Shown here in pieces: positions 41,258-49,542 of a stretch of DNA of 64,000 nucleotides. Position 1 is the first letter of the stretch. Each line of letters opens with the position of its first letter. The stretch spans positions 1-64,000 of the forward strand of contig JACGUK010000006.1 in assembly GCA_024256265.1 (NCBI GenBank). Direction: 5' to 3'. The position numbers and the translations under genes are program-made. The notes below the pieces were generated by a model, which was not told where the DNA came from, ran no database searches, and saw only the letters and a list, made by a program, of their open reading frames with translations. The stretch comes from an archaeon (GTDB lineage Archaea; Thermoproteota; Nitrososphaeria; Nitrososphaerales; JACAEJ01).

Positions 41258-43417
41258 TTACGGTATAGGTGCAGTTAGCCATGGTATGTAGTCTAATCCA
41301 GAAGTTACTTCATCCCCAGTACCAGGACCTACTCCTGCTGGACCATCAATAGCTCCCCACCAGTTATACTGTGCATCATCTACTGTAGTTGCAGCCCAGT
41401 TGCTTATACCATATCCTGCATTGCCATATATGTTGTTGTAGTTTATTACAGGGTCTGAAGGATTATCTTCTATGTATATTCCATCAGCATAATTCCTTAT
41501 TATGTAGTTTCTATTATCATAGCTACCACCTATTGTTGGGTCTGAACTAGTACGGAGATAAATACCATATACGTTGTTTGCTATGTAATTTCTTATTATA
41601 GTTGGGTCTGATGATTTATCGCAGTATATGCCACGGTAGTTACCTATTATTATGTTATCACTTATCGTTGTTAGACCTTGGTCAGTGCTGATAGACATGA
41701 ATACCCATATTCCACGATAATTTCCTGATAATGATCCGCTATAGCCTATTACATTGTTTGTTATCAAGCCAGAGCTACGACGCCATCCGATACCATCCTC
41801 TTCATTATCGTATATCTTGTTGTACTGTATGATCATATCTTCACAGCCATCTACTTCTATTCCATCTTCTGTAGAACCTATTACAGTATTGTACTCAATG
41901 ATTACATCCTCAGAGGGTTTATCTACATAGATGTTATCGCCTGTATTGTATGCTACAGTATTGTATGCAATCCTTGCTCCATTACATTCATGCATGTCTA
42001 TCCCATTGTCACCGTCCCATTGATACATTATTGTATTGTGAATTATCTGTGGGCTCTCAACATAGTGTATGTTTATACCGTCATCACCATTTCCTAGAAT
42101 CGTGTTCCACTCTATTATCACTGGAGCATTAAAGCGACGCATTCTTATACCCTCTTCATCATTCTCATTTATGATGTTGCCCTTGATGAGTATATCTTCA
42201 CCTACAGTTATACGGGCTCCACCATAAGCCACGTAGTCTCCACCCATTATTATGCCTTGATCTTCATGAGCCCCTGTTATCTTGTTAAAGAGTATCTTCA
42301 CATCAGATACTAGCAACATGTCTATATTCCTATTATCGTTACCACTTATGGTATTGTATGCTATCAGAATATTCTCTACAACGAAAATTATATCGTCTTC
42401 TGGCTCTGGAGTGCCTTTATCGTCCACCAAGGTTCCCCAGATATCTATACCATCCTCTTCATTCCACATTATCTCGTTATATGTTATTACTATGTTCTTT
42501 GTATTATCAATCTCTATTCCATCATCATTGTTGCCCATTATCTTGTTGTAGCTTATGGTAAGGCTCAATTCTACTTCTACTTCATCAGGCGTCCCTTCAT
42601 TTAGGATTGGCCAATCACTATCTCCAGAGTAGTATATGCCCTCTCCAGATGGCACCTCATAATAACTCGCCAGTATCTTGTTGTGTGTTATGGATACTAT
42701 CGGACAATCGTCTAGGTCTATGCCTTCACCATGATTTGCATATATCAAATTCGATGCTATTGATAAACCGTTCACACAATCAAGATCCATTCCGTCACCA
42801 TCGTTGGCTACTATCTTGTTTCCCTTTATCCTTATATCATGAAAAGCATTTGGATCTTCATCGTATAAATCTTCATTGCCGCCATATATTCCTTCATCCC
42901 CATTGTTGGCTATGGTGTTCTCAAGTATAGTTATCTTCGTTGAATCATCGAAATCTATACCATAAAGATTATTCTGAATTATCGAGTTCTCCTTTATCAC
43001 TATGTCTGAAGATTCCTCTATGTATATGCCAATGTAATTGCTGTCCACGATTATATTTTTATATACGAAACCGCTTGCACCGTCATAGAATTCAAGAGCA
43101 GCAAAATAGAGTGTACCACCATCTGTACCATTTGTGAGAACACATCTCTCAATGTATAAGTATGCATCAACGACCTTTATGCTCTTCTCTTGTAAATCTA
43201 TCACAGCACCTTGACCATATATTCTAGTATCTCCAGATATTGTTACTCCTCCTGTGTACAGAATGCTAGGATTCAGATAAAATGTACCGCCAGTACCTCC
43301 ACCAACTGCATCAGATAGCTTCATAGTAGGCTGTGCAATTACTGGTACTGGTATTAAGAGAAGAAATGGCATCATTAAGAGCATTGCTATTGTAATTGAT
43401 CCTATGATTTTTCTCAT
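41258..43417 (-). CDS. Large secreted NosD-like parallel beta-helix protein, copy 1
   Basis: A 719-residue exported protein. A signal peptide (IIGSITIAMLLMMPFLLLIP) is followed by a conserved ~120-residue head and then about 20 repeats of the type NxIxxNxxDGIxxxxxxxIxIxxN, the NosD/CASH right-handed beta-helix. It is very acidic and rich in Asn, Asp, Ile and Gly. The C-terminus ends NWWG...DYIPWLTAPIP. The head is almost identical to the inverted copy at 52144, and the 51-bp upstream region is shared too. Its role is probably surface structure or polysaccharide binding; enzymatic activity cannot be told. Confidence 0.85.
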   Translation of the reverse strand: MRKIIGSITIAMLLMMPFLLLIPVPVIAQPTMKLSDAVGGGTGGTFYLNPSILYTGGVTISGDTRIYGQGAVIDLQEKSIKVVDAYLYIERCVLTNGTDGGTLYFAALEFYDGASGFVYKNIIVDSNYIGIYIEESSDIVIKENSIIQNNLYGIDFDDSTKITILENTIANNGDEGIYGGNEDLYDEDPNAFHDIRIKGNKIVANDGDGMDLDCVNGLSIASNLIYANHGEGIDLDDCPIVSITHNKILASYYEVPSGEGIYYSGDSDWPILNEGTPDEVEVELSLTISYNKIMGNNDDGIEIDNTKNIVITYNEIMWNEEDGIDIWGTLVDDKGTPEPEDDIIFVVENILIAYNTISGNDNRNIDMLLVSDVKILFNKITGAHEDQGIIMGGDYVAYGGARITVGEDILIKGNIINENDEEGIRMRRFNAPVIIEWNTILGNGDDGINIHYVESPQIIHNTIMYQWDGDNGIDMHECNGARIAYNTVAYNTGDNIYVDKPSEDVIIEYNTVIGSTEDGIEVDGCEDMIIQYNKIYDNEEDGIGWRRSSGLITNNVIGYSGSLSGNYRGIWVFMSISTDQGLTTISDNIIIGNYRGIYCDKSSDPTIIRNYIANNVYGIYLRTSSDPTIGGSYDNRNYIIRNYADGIYIEDNPSDPVINYNNIYGNAGYGISNWAATTVDDAQYNWWGAIDGPAGVGPGTGDEVTSGLDYIPWLTAPIP

Positions 43418-43468
43418 TTTATTTCAGCATAGATTATCTTGGTTTACTAATAAAGCTTGTCTTATTGG
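43418..43468 (-). promoter_or_regulatory. Shared 51-bp promoter/leader of beta-helix copy 1
   Basis: Read on the minus strand, this matches 52093-52143 at 44 of 51 positions. It includes AAGCTTTATTA, a TATA-like box about 35 nt before each ATG, and the GAAATAAA immediately before the start. The two beta-helix genes are probably expressed together. Confidence 0.65.
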
Positions 43469-43476
43469 TAATAAAA

Positions 43477-44700
43477 TTAACCTTTGATAACTTCTTTTAG
43501 CATTTTAAATTCAGGCTCTATAACTGTAGGCTCTTGATAGAATTTTATTGCGCTATCAGGGTCTTTCAAGCCATGACCAGTAGCAATACAGACTATCTCT
43601 TCATCTCTATCTATTGAACCTGATTCGATCAATCTCTTAAGACCTGCTATGCTAGAAGCACTGGCAGGCTCTACGAACAATCCTTCTTTTCTTGCTAAAA
43701 GTCTTTGAGCAGATAGTATCTCTTCATCAGTTACAGTTTCAGCCATTCCTTTCGATTCTCTTATAGCAATTATAGCCTTCTTCCAGCTTGCAGGTTTTCC
43801 AATTCTTATAGCAGTGGCAACTGTACTAGGATTCTTTACAGGCTTGATTCTATCTCTCCCTTCCTTTATAGCTTGAACTATAGGGCTTGCACCAGATGCC
43901 TGAATCCCTATCATTTTTGGTAAATTCTTGATAAAATCTAGCTGATAAAATTCTTTGAATCCCTTCCAATAGGCTGATATATTAGCTGCATTGCCCACAG
44001 GTATTATCAATCTATCAGGTGCATGGAAATTGAGTTGTTCACATACTTCAAAGGCTGCTGTCTTTTGACCTTCTATTCTAAATGGATTTATGGAATTGAG
44101 TAAATATAATCCAAGGCTCTTGCTAGCCTCTATAACCATAGATAATGCTTCATCAAAATTTCCCTTTATAGCTATAACTTTAGCACCATAGACTATGGAT
44201 TGGGCTAATTTTCCTATTGCAATGGCACCATGTGGAATCAAAATTATGCATTTTAAACCAGCTTTTGAAGCGTAAGCTGATAAAGATGCTGCAGTATTCC
44301 CAGTGGATGCACATGCAACTTCTTTCACATTAAATTCTCTAGCCTTTGTAACTCCTACAGTCATTCCTCTATCCTTAAAGGACCCTGTTGGGTTCTCCCC
44401 TTCATTCTTCACATATAACTTCTTAACTCCAAACTCCTCTGCCAGATTTTCACATTTATGCAATTTAGTCCCTCCTTCTTTGATGGTTACTATCTTATTT
44501 TTATCGAATATGGGGATAAGGTCGATATACTTCCAAACTGAGAGAGGTTTTGAAACCAAATCTCTTTTATCGATCTTATTTTTTATTTCTTCTAAATCCA
44601 TTTGAACCTCTAGCAAATCGTTGCATTTTTTACAATAATAGATTATCTCATCTAAACTATACTCTGACTTGCAACCTATGCACGCTAATTTAAACATCAT
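43477..44700 (-). CDS. thrC: Threonine synthase, paralogue 2
   Basis: A 408-residue PLP enzyme with the same layout as the 23444 gene: zinc-ribbon-like head (CIGCKSEYS...CKKCNDLL), PLP lysine in NPTGSFKDRGMT, ACASTGNTAASLSA and PVGNAANISA. The GSFKDRGMTVGV form is the standard threonine synthase sequence, so this copy is the better candidate for true ThrC. It makes threonine from O-phosphohomoserine. The start was placed at the first of two ATGs (44700). Confidence 0.88.
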   Translation of the reverse strand: MMFKLACIGCKSEYSLDEIIYYCKKCNDLLEVQMDLEEIKNKIDKRDLVSKPLSVWKYIDLIPIFDKNKIVTIKEGGTKLHKCENLAEEFGVKKLYVKNEGENPTGSFKDRGMTVGVTKAREFNVKEVACASTGNTAASLSAYASKAGLKCIILIPHGAIAIGKLAQSIVYGAKVIAIKGNFDEALSMVIEASKSLGLYLLNSINPFRIEGQKTAAFEVCEQLNFHAPDRLIIPVGNAANISAYWKGFKEFYQLDFIKNLPKMIGIQASGASPIVQAIKEGRDRIKPVKNPSTVATAIRIGKPASWKKAIIAIRESKGMAETVTDEEILSAQRLLARKEGLFVEPASASSIAGLKRLIESGSIDRDEEIVCIATGHGLKDPDSAIKFYQEPTVIEPEFKMLKEVIKG

Positions 44701-44763
44701 CAAGATCGACCATTAATATATTATATTAACAGTTCTTATAGTTTAATCTCAATTATTCATAGA

Positions 44764-46665
44764 TCATATCCTCTCAGGAGTCTCTATCCCAAGCAAGTTA
44801 AAGGCTGTCTTTACTACATTTTTAAAAGCTTGAACTAAAGCTATTCTTGCTTCTCTCTTCATCTCATCCTTTTCTTGTAATACAGGATTCTTCTCATAAA
44901 AGATGTTAAAATCTGTTGCTAATTGATAAGCATATCTGGCAATGGTCTTTGGTGATAGGTTCTTTAAAGCCTCTTCAATGTGAAGATCAAATTTAGATAT
45001 CATCTTTATGAGTTCTATCTCAGTAGGATGATTTAATGAAGAAGCGCTATCAAGAGTAATTCTTGGTCTTATTCCAGCCTTTTGAATTATGCTAGATGCC
45101 CTTGCATGGGCATATTGAACGTATGGTCCAGTCTCTCCCTCTAAGTTTAAAGATTCACTTAAATCAAAGACTATTATCTTGTCCAAATCCTGTTTTATAA
45201 GATCGAAACGAAGAGCTGATAAAGCTACCTTCTCAGCTATATTATGAAGCCACTCTTCACTCTCATTTGGGTTTCTCTTCTTCGTCTCCTCATAGGCTTT
45301 CTTATGTAAAGCATCAAGGACATCATCAGCGTTTATGTAAATTCCCTTTCGACCAGACATATGAATGAAATCTTTTCCATATACCATGATGCCAAGCTCA
45401 TCTGCAGTTCTTTTGCTCAATGAGACTACTTCATAACCAAGATGTAAATACTTCTTTTCTAATCTTTCTCCTAAAAGAGAGAGAATGTATGAGATTATCC
45501 TTTGAAGTCTGCTCTGCCTAACATCGATTACAGTTATAGCAAGATCTGAATTACCAAAAGAAGGATGGTCATCCCTCCCTTTTCTTGATACTGTAGACCA
45601 CAAATCTTTACCATTTGGCTGTCTCATGAATATATTATATTGAAAAGGGTCTTCTATCAAACCTATCTTCCATGCAGCATAAGGTATATCTTTAGCAATA
45701 TATGTCAGAGTCCCATCACTTCTCTTGAGCACTTTCTCTTCCTCTTCACCATTCATTTTAATAACCCAGCATCCAGAAAGCTTTCCTTCTGTCATGAGTT
45801 GTATCATTCCTTTATCCTTCATATGACTGAACAATATATTCCAAAGTTTTTTTTCTATTATATGAGATTCAAAGTTTAGGCAATCATAGTATGCTCCTAT
45901 CCTCCAGCATGTCTTGAGTTGCTCTCTCAATATCTTCTTTGTTAGCTCCTTGGCAAAATTCGCTGTATCTGATCTACCTTCCTCTATAGCCTTTAATACT
46001 TCTTTCTGCTTCATAATGAGTTCAGGCTTTGTAGCGTATAACTCATTCACTTTCACGTAAACATTATCGCCACAATAATGATCGAATTTCTCTCCCTTTG
46101 GGGGCTCAAGAGGAAAGCCCAGATATTTGAAGCCAACTACGATGTCTGCTATCTGTAATCCTGAATCATCGATATAGTTCAATACTTGCACATCATGCCC
46201 TGTGAATTTTAATATCCTATGAATAGAATCTCCAAGGACTAAGTTTCTTATATGGCCTATGTGCAAAGCCTTATTCGGGTTTACACTCGTATGCTCAACA
46301 CAGACCTTCTTCCCTCTTCCAATGTTCAATGAGCCATAATCTTCTTTAGAAATGGCATCAAAGATTACTCTGTAGGCTAAATCTGGATATCTTACCTTAA
46401 AGTTTATGTAACCAGGATCATGGACTTCAAAATCTGATATCAATGAATCCTTTGGTATTCTTAACTTTTCACCTATAGCCTCTGCCACTTCTAATGAATT
46501 AAGACCTAGCTTGTTGGCTATTATGAAGGCAACATTTACTGATAGATCGCCAAACTCAGGTCTTGGAGGCTCAAAAGGCTCAAAATCTATCAAAGGGAAG
46601 TCTGCTTCACCTATAGCTAACTCTACACTTTTTTTAACATGCTCTTTGAACTCTCTAAAGCTCAA
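44764..46665 (-). CDS. argS: Arginyl-tRNA synthetase
   Basis: A 633-residue class I synthetase. The N-terminal Add domain is followed by SVNPNKALHIGHIRNLVLGDSIHRI (HIGH motif), an ArgRS-type core (DGTLTYIAKDIPYAAWK), and a C-terminal DALR anticodon domain (GPYVQYAHARASSII). As in most ArgRS, KMSKS is degenerate. It starts with TTG 46665, overlapping the phosphatase stop by TTGA. Confidence 0.94.
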   Translation of the reverse strand: MSFREFKEHVKKSVELAIGEADFPLIDFEPFEPPRPEFGDLSVNVAFIIANKLGLNSLEVAEAIGEKLRIPKDSLISDFEVHDPGYINFKVRYPDLAYRVIFDAISKEDYGSLNIGRGKKVCVEHTSVNPNKALHIGHIRNLVLGDSIHRILKFTGHDVQVLNYIDDSGLQIADIVVGFKYLGFPLEPPKGEKFDHYCGDNVYVKVNELYATKPELIMKQKEVLKAIEEGRSDTANFAKELTKKILREQLKTCWRIGAYYDCLNFESHIIEKKLWNILFSHMKDKGMIQLMTEGKLSGCWVIKMNGEEEEKVLKRSDGTLTYIAKDIPYAAWKIGLIEDPFQYNIFMRQPNGKDLWSTVSRKGRDDHPSFGNSDLAITVIDVRQSRLQRIISYILSLLGERLEKKYLHLGYEVVSLSKRTADELGIMVYGKDFIHMSGRKGIYINADDVLDALHKKAYEETKKRNPNESEEWLHNIAEKVALSALRFDLIKQDLDKIIVFDLSESLNLEGETGPYVQYAHARASSIIQKAGIRPRITLDSASSLNHPTEIELIKMISKFDLHIEEALKNLSPKTIARYAYQLATDFNIFYEKNPVLQEKDEMKREARIALVQAFKNVVKTAFNLLGIETPERI

Positions 46666-47378
46666 CTCTTAGCACCTCTATCTAATCTAATTTTCATAAA
46701 TTTCTCAGTGATATGCTGAATTGCTTCAACAAGCCCATTGCCCATGCTTGCATTCACGAAAAAGTTTGCCTTTTCCTTTAAGCTATTAGGTGCATTCCCT
46801 AATGCTACACTATAGCCACATGCCATGAACATAGGTATGTCTATCTCACTATCACCTATTGCTATTATCTGGCTCGTATCAATACCAAGATGCTTTGCTG
46901 CTACTTTCAAGCCTACTGCCTTATTCACACTTTTATGAGTAAGATGATATCCATATTTGCTATCATTGATGGTAACTGGTATTCCACTCTCATCAAGAAC
47001 CCTTCTCCCCTCATTAAGATCAAAGGTTCTCTCCAATACAACTTCAGTAAAGCGAGGGAAGACTAGTTTCTTCTTTACATTTGAAATTTTCTTTGAGAGG
47101 TAATCGTAAGCCATCAAGCTATGAGAAATATCTGCAAGCAAAGTCATATCTAATGGGGATGTTGCAACAACCCCTCCATTCTCACCTACTACGACTTTTG
47201 TTGTACCAAGATATATTGATAGAGCTAAAGCTTCCCATGCACTCCTCCCACTAACCAAGATCACTTTATAGCCCATCTTCTCCAACCAGCGAAGAGAATA
47301 TGCAGCATCAAGGCTTATCACTCCACCATCCTCTGTTATAGTGCCATCCACATCTACAGCAAAGCCCTTTATTTCCAT
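46662..47378 (-). CDS. Archaeal phosphoglycolate phosphatase (HAD)
   Basis: A 238-residue HAD hydrolase starting MEIKGFAVDVDGTITEDG. The nucleophile Asp is in DVDGT, motif II is LVSGRSAWEAL, and IAIGDSEIDIPMF carries the metal acids. The cap type matches the archaeal phosphoglycolate phosphatase group. An earlier in-frame start at 47405 adds nine residues. It is coupled to argS. Confidence 0.88.
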   Translation of the reverse strand: MEIKGFAVDVDGTITEDGGVISLDAAYSLRWLEKMGYKVILVSGRSAWEALALSIYLGTTKVVVGENGGVVATSPLDMTLLADISHSLMAYDYLSKKISNVKKKLVFPRFTEVVLERTFDLNEGRRVLDESGIPVTINDSKYGYHLTHKSVNKAVGLKVAAKHLGIDTSQIIAIGDSEIDIPMFMACGYSVALGNAPNSLKEKANFFVNASMGNGLVEAIQHITEKFMKIRLDRGAKS

Positions 47379-47468
47379 ATTAGCACCTATCGATTCGATT
47401 ACCAATATGGAATTAAAAACTCGTAACTTTTTAATTTTATTAAATATACACGCTTATCTGACATAGTA

Positions 47469-47807
47469 ATGTCATTGATTGCATATACATTTTCGATTGA
47501 TGGTAAGAGGATTCGTATTAGCGCCAAGACATGGTCCCATGTGATCGAGGAGCATGATGAAATGGCTGGGAATATTGATCTCGTTCTTGAGACTGTGAAC
47601 GATCCAGATTTTATATTACATGGAATAACAGAAGAAAAAGTAGCAACCAAGTTTTTCCCAAGAACAAACATTGGACCAAAATACATAGTAGTGCCTTATA
47701 AAGAGATAAGCGATACCGAAGGATTTATTATAACCTCATACATAATGTCTAAACGGAGATTCAGGAGATTCCTTAAAAGAAGGGGAGTGGTATGGCGCAG
47801 ACAATAA
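47469..47807 (+). CDS. BECR-fold-like toxin candidate
   Basis: A 112-residue protein with the pattern WSHVIEEHDEMAGNIDLVLETVNDPDFILHG...YIVVPYKE...GFIITSYIM. This recalls the small nuclease families of the barnase/EndoU/RelE (BECR) fold found in phage and toxin-antitoxin loci. The C-terminus is basic (KRRFRRFLKRRGVVWRR). It overlaps the DUF2283 gene by 16 bp, a frequent partner. A TTAAATATAC box sits about 25 nt before the ATG. Confidence 0.55.
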   Translation: MSLIAYTFSIDGKRIRISAKTWSHVIEEHDEMAGNIDLVLETVNDPDFILHGITEEKVATKFFPRTNIGPKYIVVPYKEISDTEGFIITSYIMSKRRFRRFLKRRGVVWRRQ

Positions 47808-48034
47808 ATATTGAAGGTCTCAAAAAGATTGCACCTATTTTACTATCTATGCCTTCTAAAAGAATTTGGGTGAGCTATGATGATGAAGCTGACGTGCTCT
47901 ATATGAGTTTTGAGAAGCCACAAAAAGCAACTGATAGCGATCAGAGAGATGATGTAATAATACGTTATCGAGGAAAGACCATAGTCGGTGTAACTTTGCT
48001 TAATGCGAGTAAGTATCTGGAAAGCCCAAAATAA
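47792..48034 (+). CDS. DUF2283 protein, probable antitoxin
   Basis: An 80-residue protein with the DUF2283 signature: VSYDDEADVLYMSFEKPQKATDSDQRDDVIIRYRGKTIVGVTLLNAS. Genes of this family often follow small nuclease-like genes and are thought to be antitoxins. Its start lies inside the upstream gene. The pair lies just ahead of tRNA-Arg. Confidence 0.78.
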   Translation: MAQTINIEGLKKIAPILLSMPSKRIWVSYDDEADVLYMSFEKPQKATDSDQRDDVIIRYRGKTIVGVTLLNASKYLESPK

Positions 48035-48066
48035 GATTATTCAATCAATTAATCCTCTTAATATTA

Positions 48067-48073
48067 TTATATA
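48067..48073 (+). promoter_or_regulatory. TATA box of tRNA-Arg
   Basis: TTATATA ends 25 bp before the first base of the mature tRNA, the standard archaeal box A distance. Confidence 0.7.
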
Positions 48074-48097
48074 CAAATTAAGCTTAATCGAATTTTA

Positions 48098-48176
48098 GGG
48101 CTCGTCGCCTAGCCTGGATCAGGGCGTCAGCCTCCGGAGCTGAAGGTCCGGGGTTCAAATCCCCGCGAGCCCGCCA
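48098..48176 (+). tRNA. tRNA-Arg(CCG)
   Basis: A complete cloverleaf: acceptor GGGCTCG pairs with CGAGCCC, D-arm GCCT...GGCG, anticodon arm TCAGC-CTCCGGA-GCTGA with anticodon CCG, variable loop AGGTC, T-arm CGGGG-TTCAAAT-CCCCG. The discriminator is G and CCA is encoded. It reads CGG arginine codons. There is no intron. Confidence 0.97.
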
Positions 48177-48251
48177 TCTAAAGAAGTTATATGAGGGTTA
48201 AAGCTTATTTTGCTTAACTTCAAATTGCCATATGGTTAAGGGGTTAAAGAG

Positions 48252-48842
48252 TTGGAAGGGTATGAGAGCTTTAAGCGCATAGTTATGATAATTGAGCATA
48301 TAAGAAGCTTAGCAGAAAACCTTCCCTTAAGCGAGGCTATCGCTAAGGCAAAAATTACATACAAGGATTATCCTAAAGTGGTTTCAGTGATAGCTGAAGC
48401 AGCTTCATCATATAGACTCATAGGATTAGAGGAAAGGCTTCACTATCAACTAACTGTAATTAAAAACTACATGCCACCTGTAAGACCAGCCATAGACCCT
48501 GAATTCGCATTAGCCCTCCTGTTATACTCTCTAGACCACCTAGAAGTGGGCCTATTCCTAGGATACCCCAAGTGTTGTATAAGAAGCTTCATAGACTATT
48601 GTAGAATGTTCTTCGACGAGAGACACAAAGGGGAACTAGAGAAAGTTAGAGATAATGGTCTAAGTGTGGTCTTAACAGCTGGCTTCATACCCTGTAGTTT
48701 AAACTGCATTAATGCGGTGAGAGCTGGGCTTTTAAGCCATTTAAAGGATATCTCAGTTATTAGACAAATTGACACTGAACTTAAAGAGAAGCTTCCTCAC
48801 TCTCATCCAGCTTACCAAAGCTTCTACGAAGTATTAAGTTAG
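48252..48842 (+). CDS. DUF483 family protein
   Basis: A 196-residue archaeal protein. The signature is LFLGYPKCCIRSFIDYCRMFF with a CC pair, with later cysteines in GFIPCSLNCINAV, so a metal or iron-sulphur site is possible. The family is of unknown function. The start is TTG 48252, with GGGGTTAAAGAG upstream. It follows tRNA-Arg by 75 bp. Confidence 0.75.
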   Translation: MEGYESFKRIVMIIEHIRSLAENLPLSEAIAKAKITYKDYPKVVSVIAEAASSYRLIGLEERLHYQLTVIKNYMPPVRPAIDPEFALALLLYSLDHLEVGLFLGYPKCCIRSFIDYCRMFFDERHKGELEKVRDNGLSVVLTAGFIPCSLNCINAVRAGLLSHLKDISVIRQIDTELKEKLPHSHPAYQSFYEVLS

Positions 48843-48956
48843 TTCAGCCTTTTTCCCTATCGCCTTACTTATTTAGAGCTATAGTGTTTTTGTGTCTTTG
48901 GTTGGGGTTTAAGCCAAACACATCAAACACTTTGATATTCCAATCTATATCATATT

Positions 48957-49448
48957 CTAAAGGATTTTTGGGATAAGGAATGGCGTCTTCTTCTTATACT
49001 CTAAATATTCTTGCCCAAACCTTCTCTCAAGCTCCTTCTCTTCTACCAATTTGACAAAGACCAAAATAGGTATGAATACTATAGGGGTCAATATTATTAG
49101 CATAGATGTAGTGTTAAGAAGAATAGCGAGACCTGTGTAGAAGATGATTATTGGGAATGGTGTACCCTTCCCAATTCTATATTGAACATAAACTGACCAT
49201 AAAGCAACAGACCAACCAATTGTAATGAAGCTAAGTCCAATAACGAGGTTAGCTGGCTCTGGTAATGCCTTTGAGAATCCGAGCCAAGAATCCAATGTAT
49301 AGCCTCCAAGGATTAGTATTAAAGGTAAGAAAAGTACAAAAATTATCACTCCAAAAAATATAGCCCAAAGCCTTTGTGCTTTTGACCTTTTCTCTCTAGA
49401 CCATTTAACGAACTTTCCCACCAAATCTGTGGTTAATAGCTCAATCAT
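48957..49448 (-). CDS. Isoprenylcysteine methyltransferase-like membrane protein, internally shortened
   Basis: A 163-residue membrane protein of the ICMT/PEMT type. The C-terminal VKLVEEKELERRFGQEYLEYKKKTPFLIPK is the family signature. The stretch YRIGKGTPFPIIIFYTGLAILLN jumps over the usual TTGPYRYxRNPMYLG block, which carries methyl-donor contacts, so ~20 residues appear deleted. The protein may be inactive or altered. It is divergent from EF-1alpha. Confidence 0.7.
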   Translation of the reverse strand: MIELLTTDLVGKFVKWSREKRSKAQRLWAIFFGVIIFVLFLPLILILGGYTLDSWLGFSKALPEPANLVIGLSFITIGWSVALWSVYVQYRIGKGTPFPIIIFYTGLAILLNTTSMLIILTPIVFIPILVFVKLVEEKELERRFGQEYLEYKKKTPFLIPKIL

Positions 49449-49497
49449 TTTTGAGCTATATGAACAATAATTAGTTATTTAAAAGCACCTTAACCCT

Positions 49498-49538
49498 TAT
49501 ATAACGAAAGGATTTTATATTTAGGCGTAAAGGTGGGT
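49498..49538 (+). promoter_or_regulatory. EF-1alpha promoter and ribosome binding site
   Basis: TTATATAAC at about 49498 and TTTTATATTT at about 49513 are both TATA-like. AAGGTGGGT ending at 49538 is a strong Shine-Dalgarno match four bases before the ATG, so this mRNA has a short leader, unlike several neighbours. Confidence 0.55.
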
Positions 49539-49542
49539 AAGC

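Noticed and set aside
42282..43137. Several long open frames on the strand opposite the first beta-helix gene
   Set aside because: They follow from the skewed codon use (AAY, GAY, ATA) of the repeats; their translations are low-complexity Ser/His/Leu/Cys strings with no family features.
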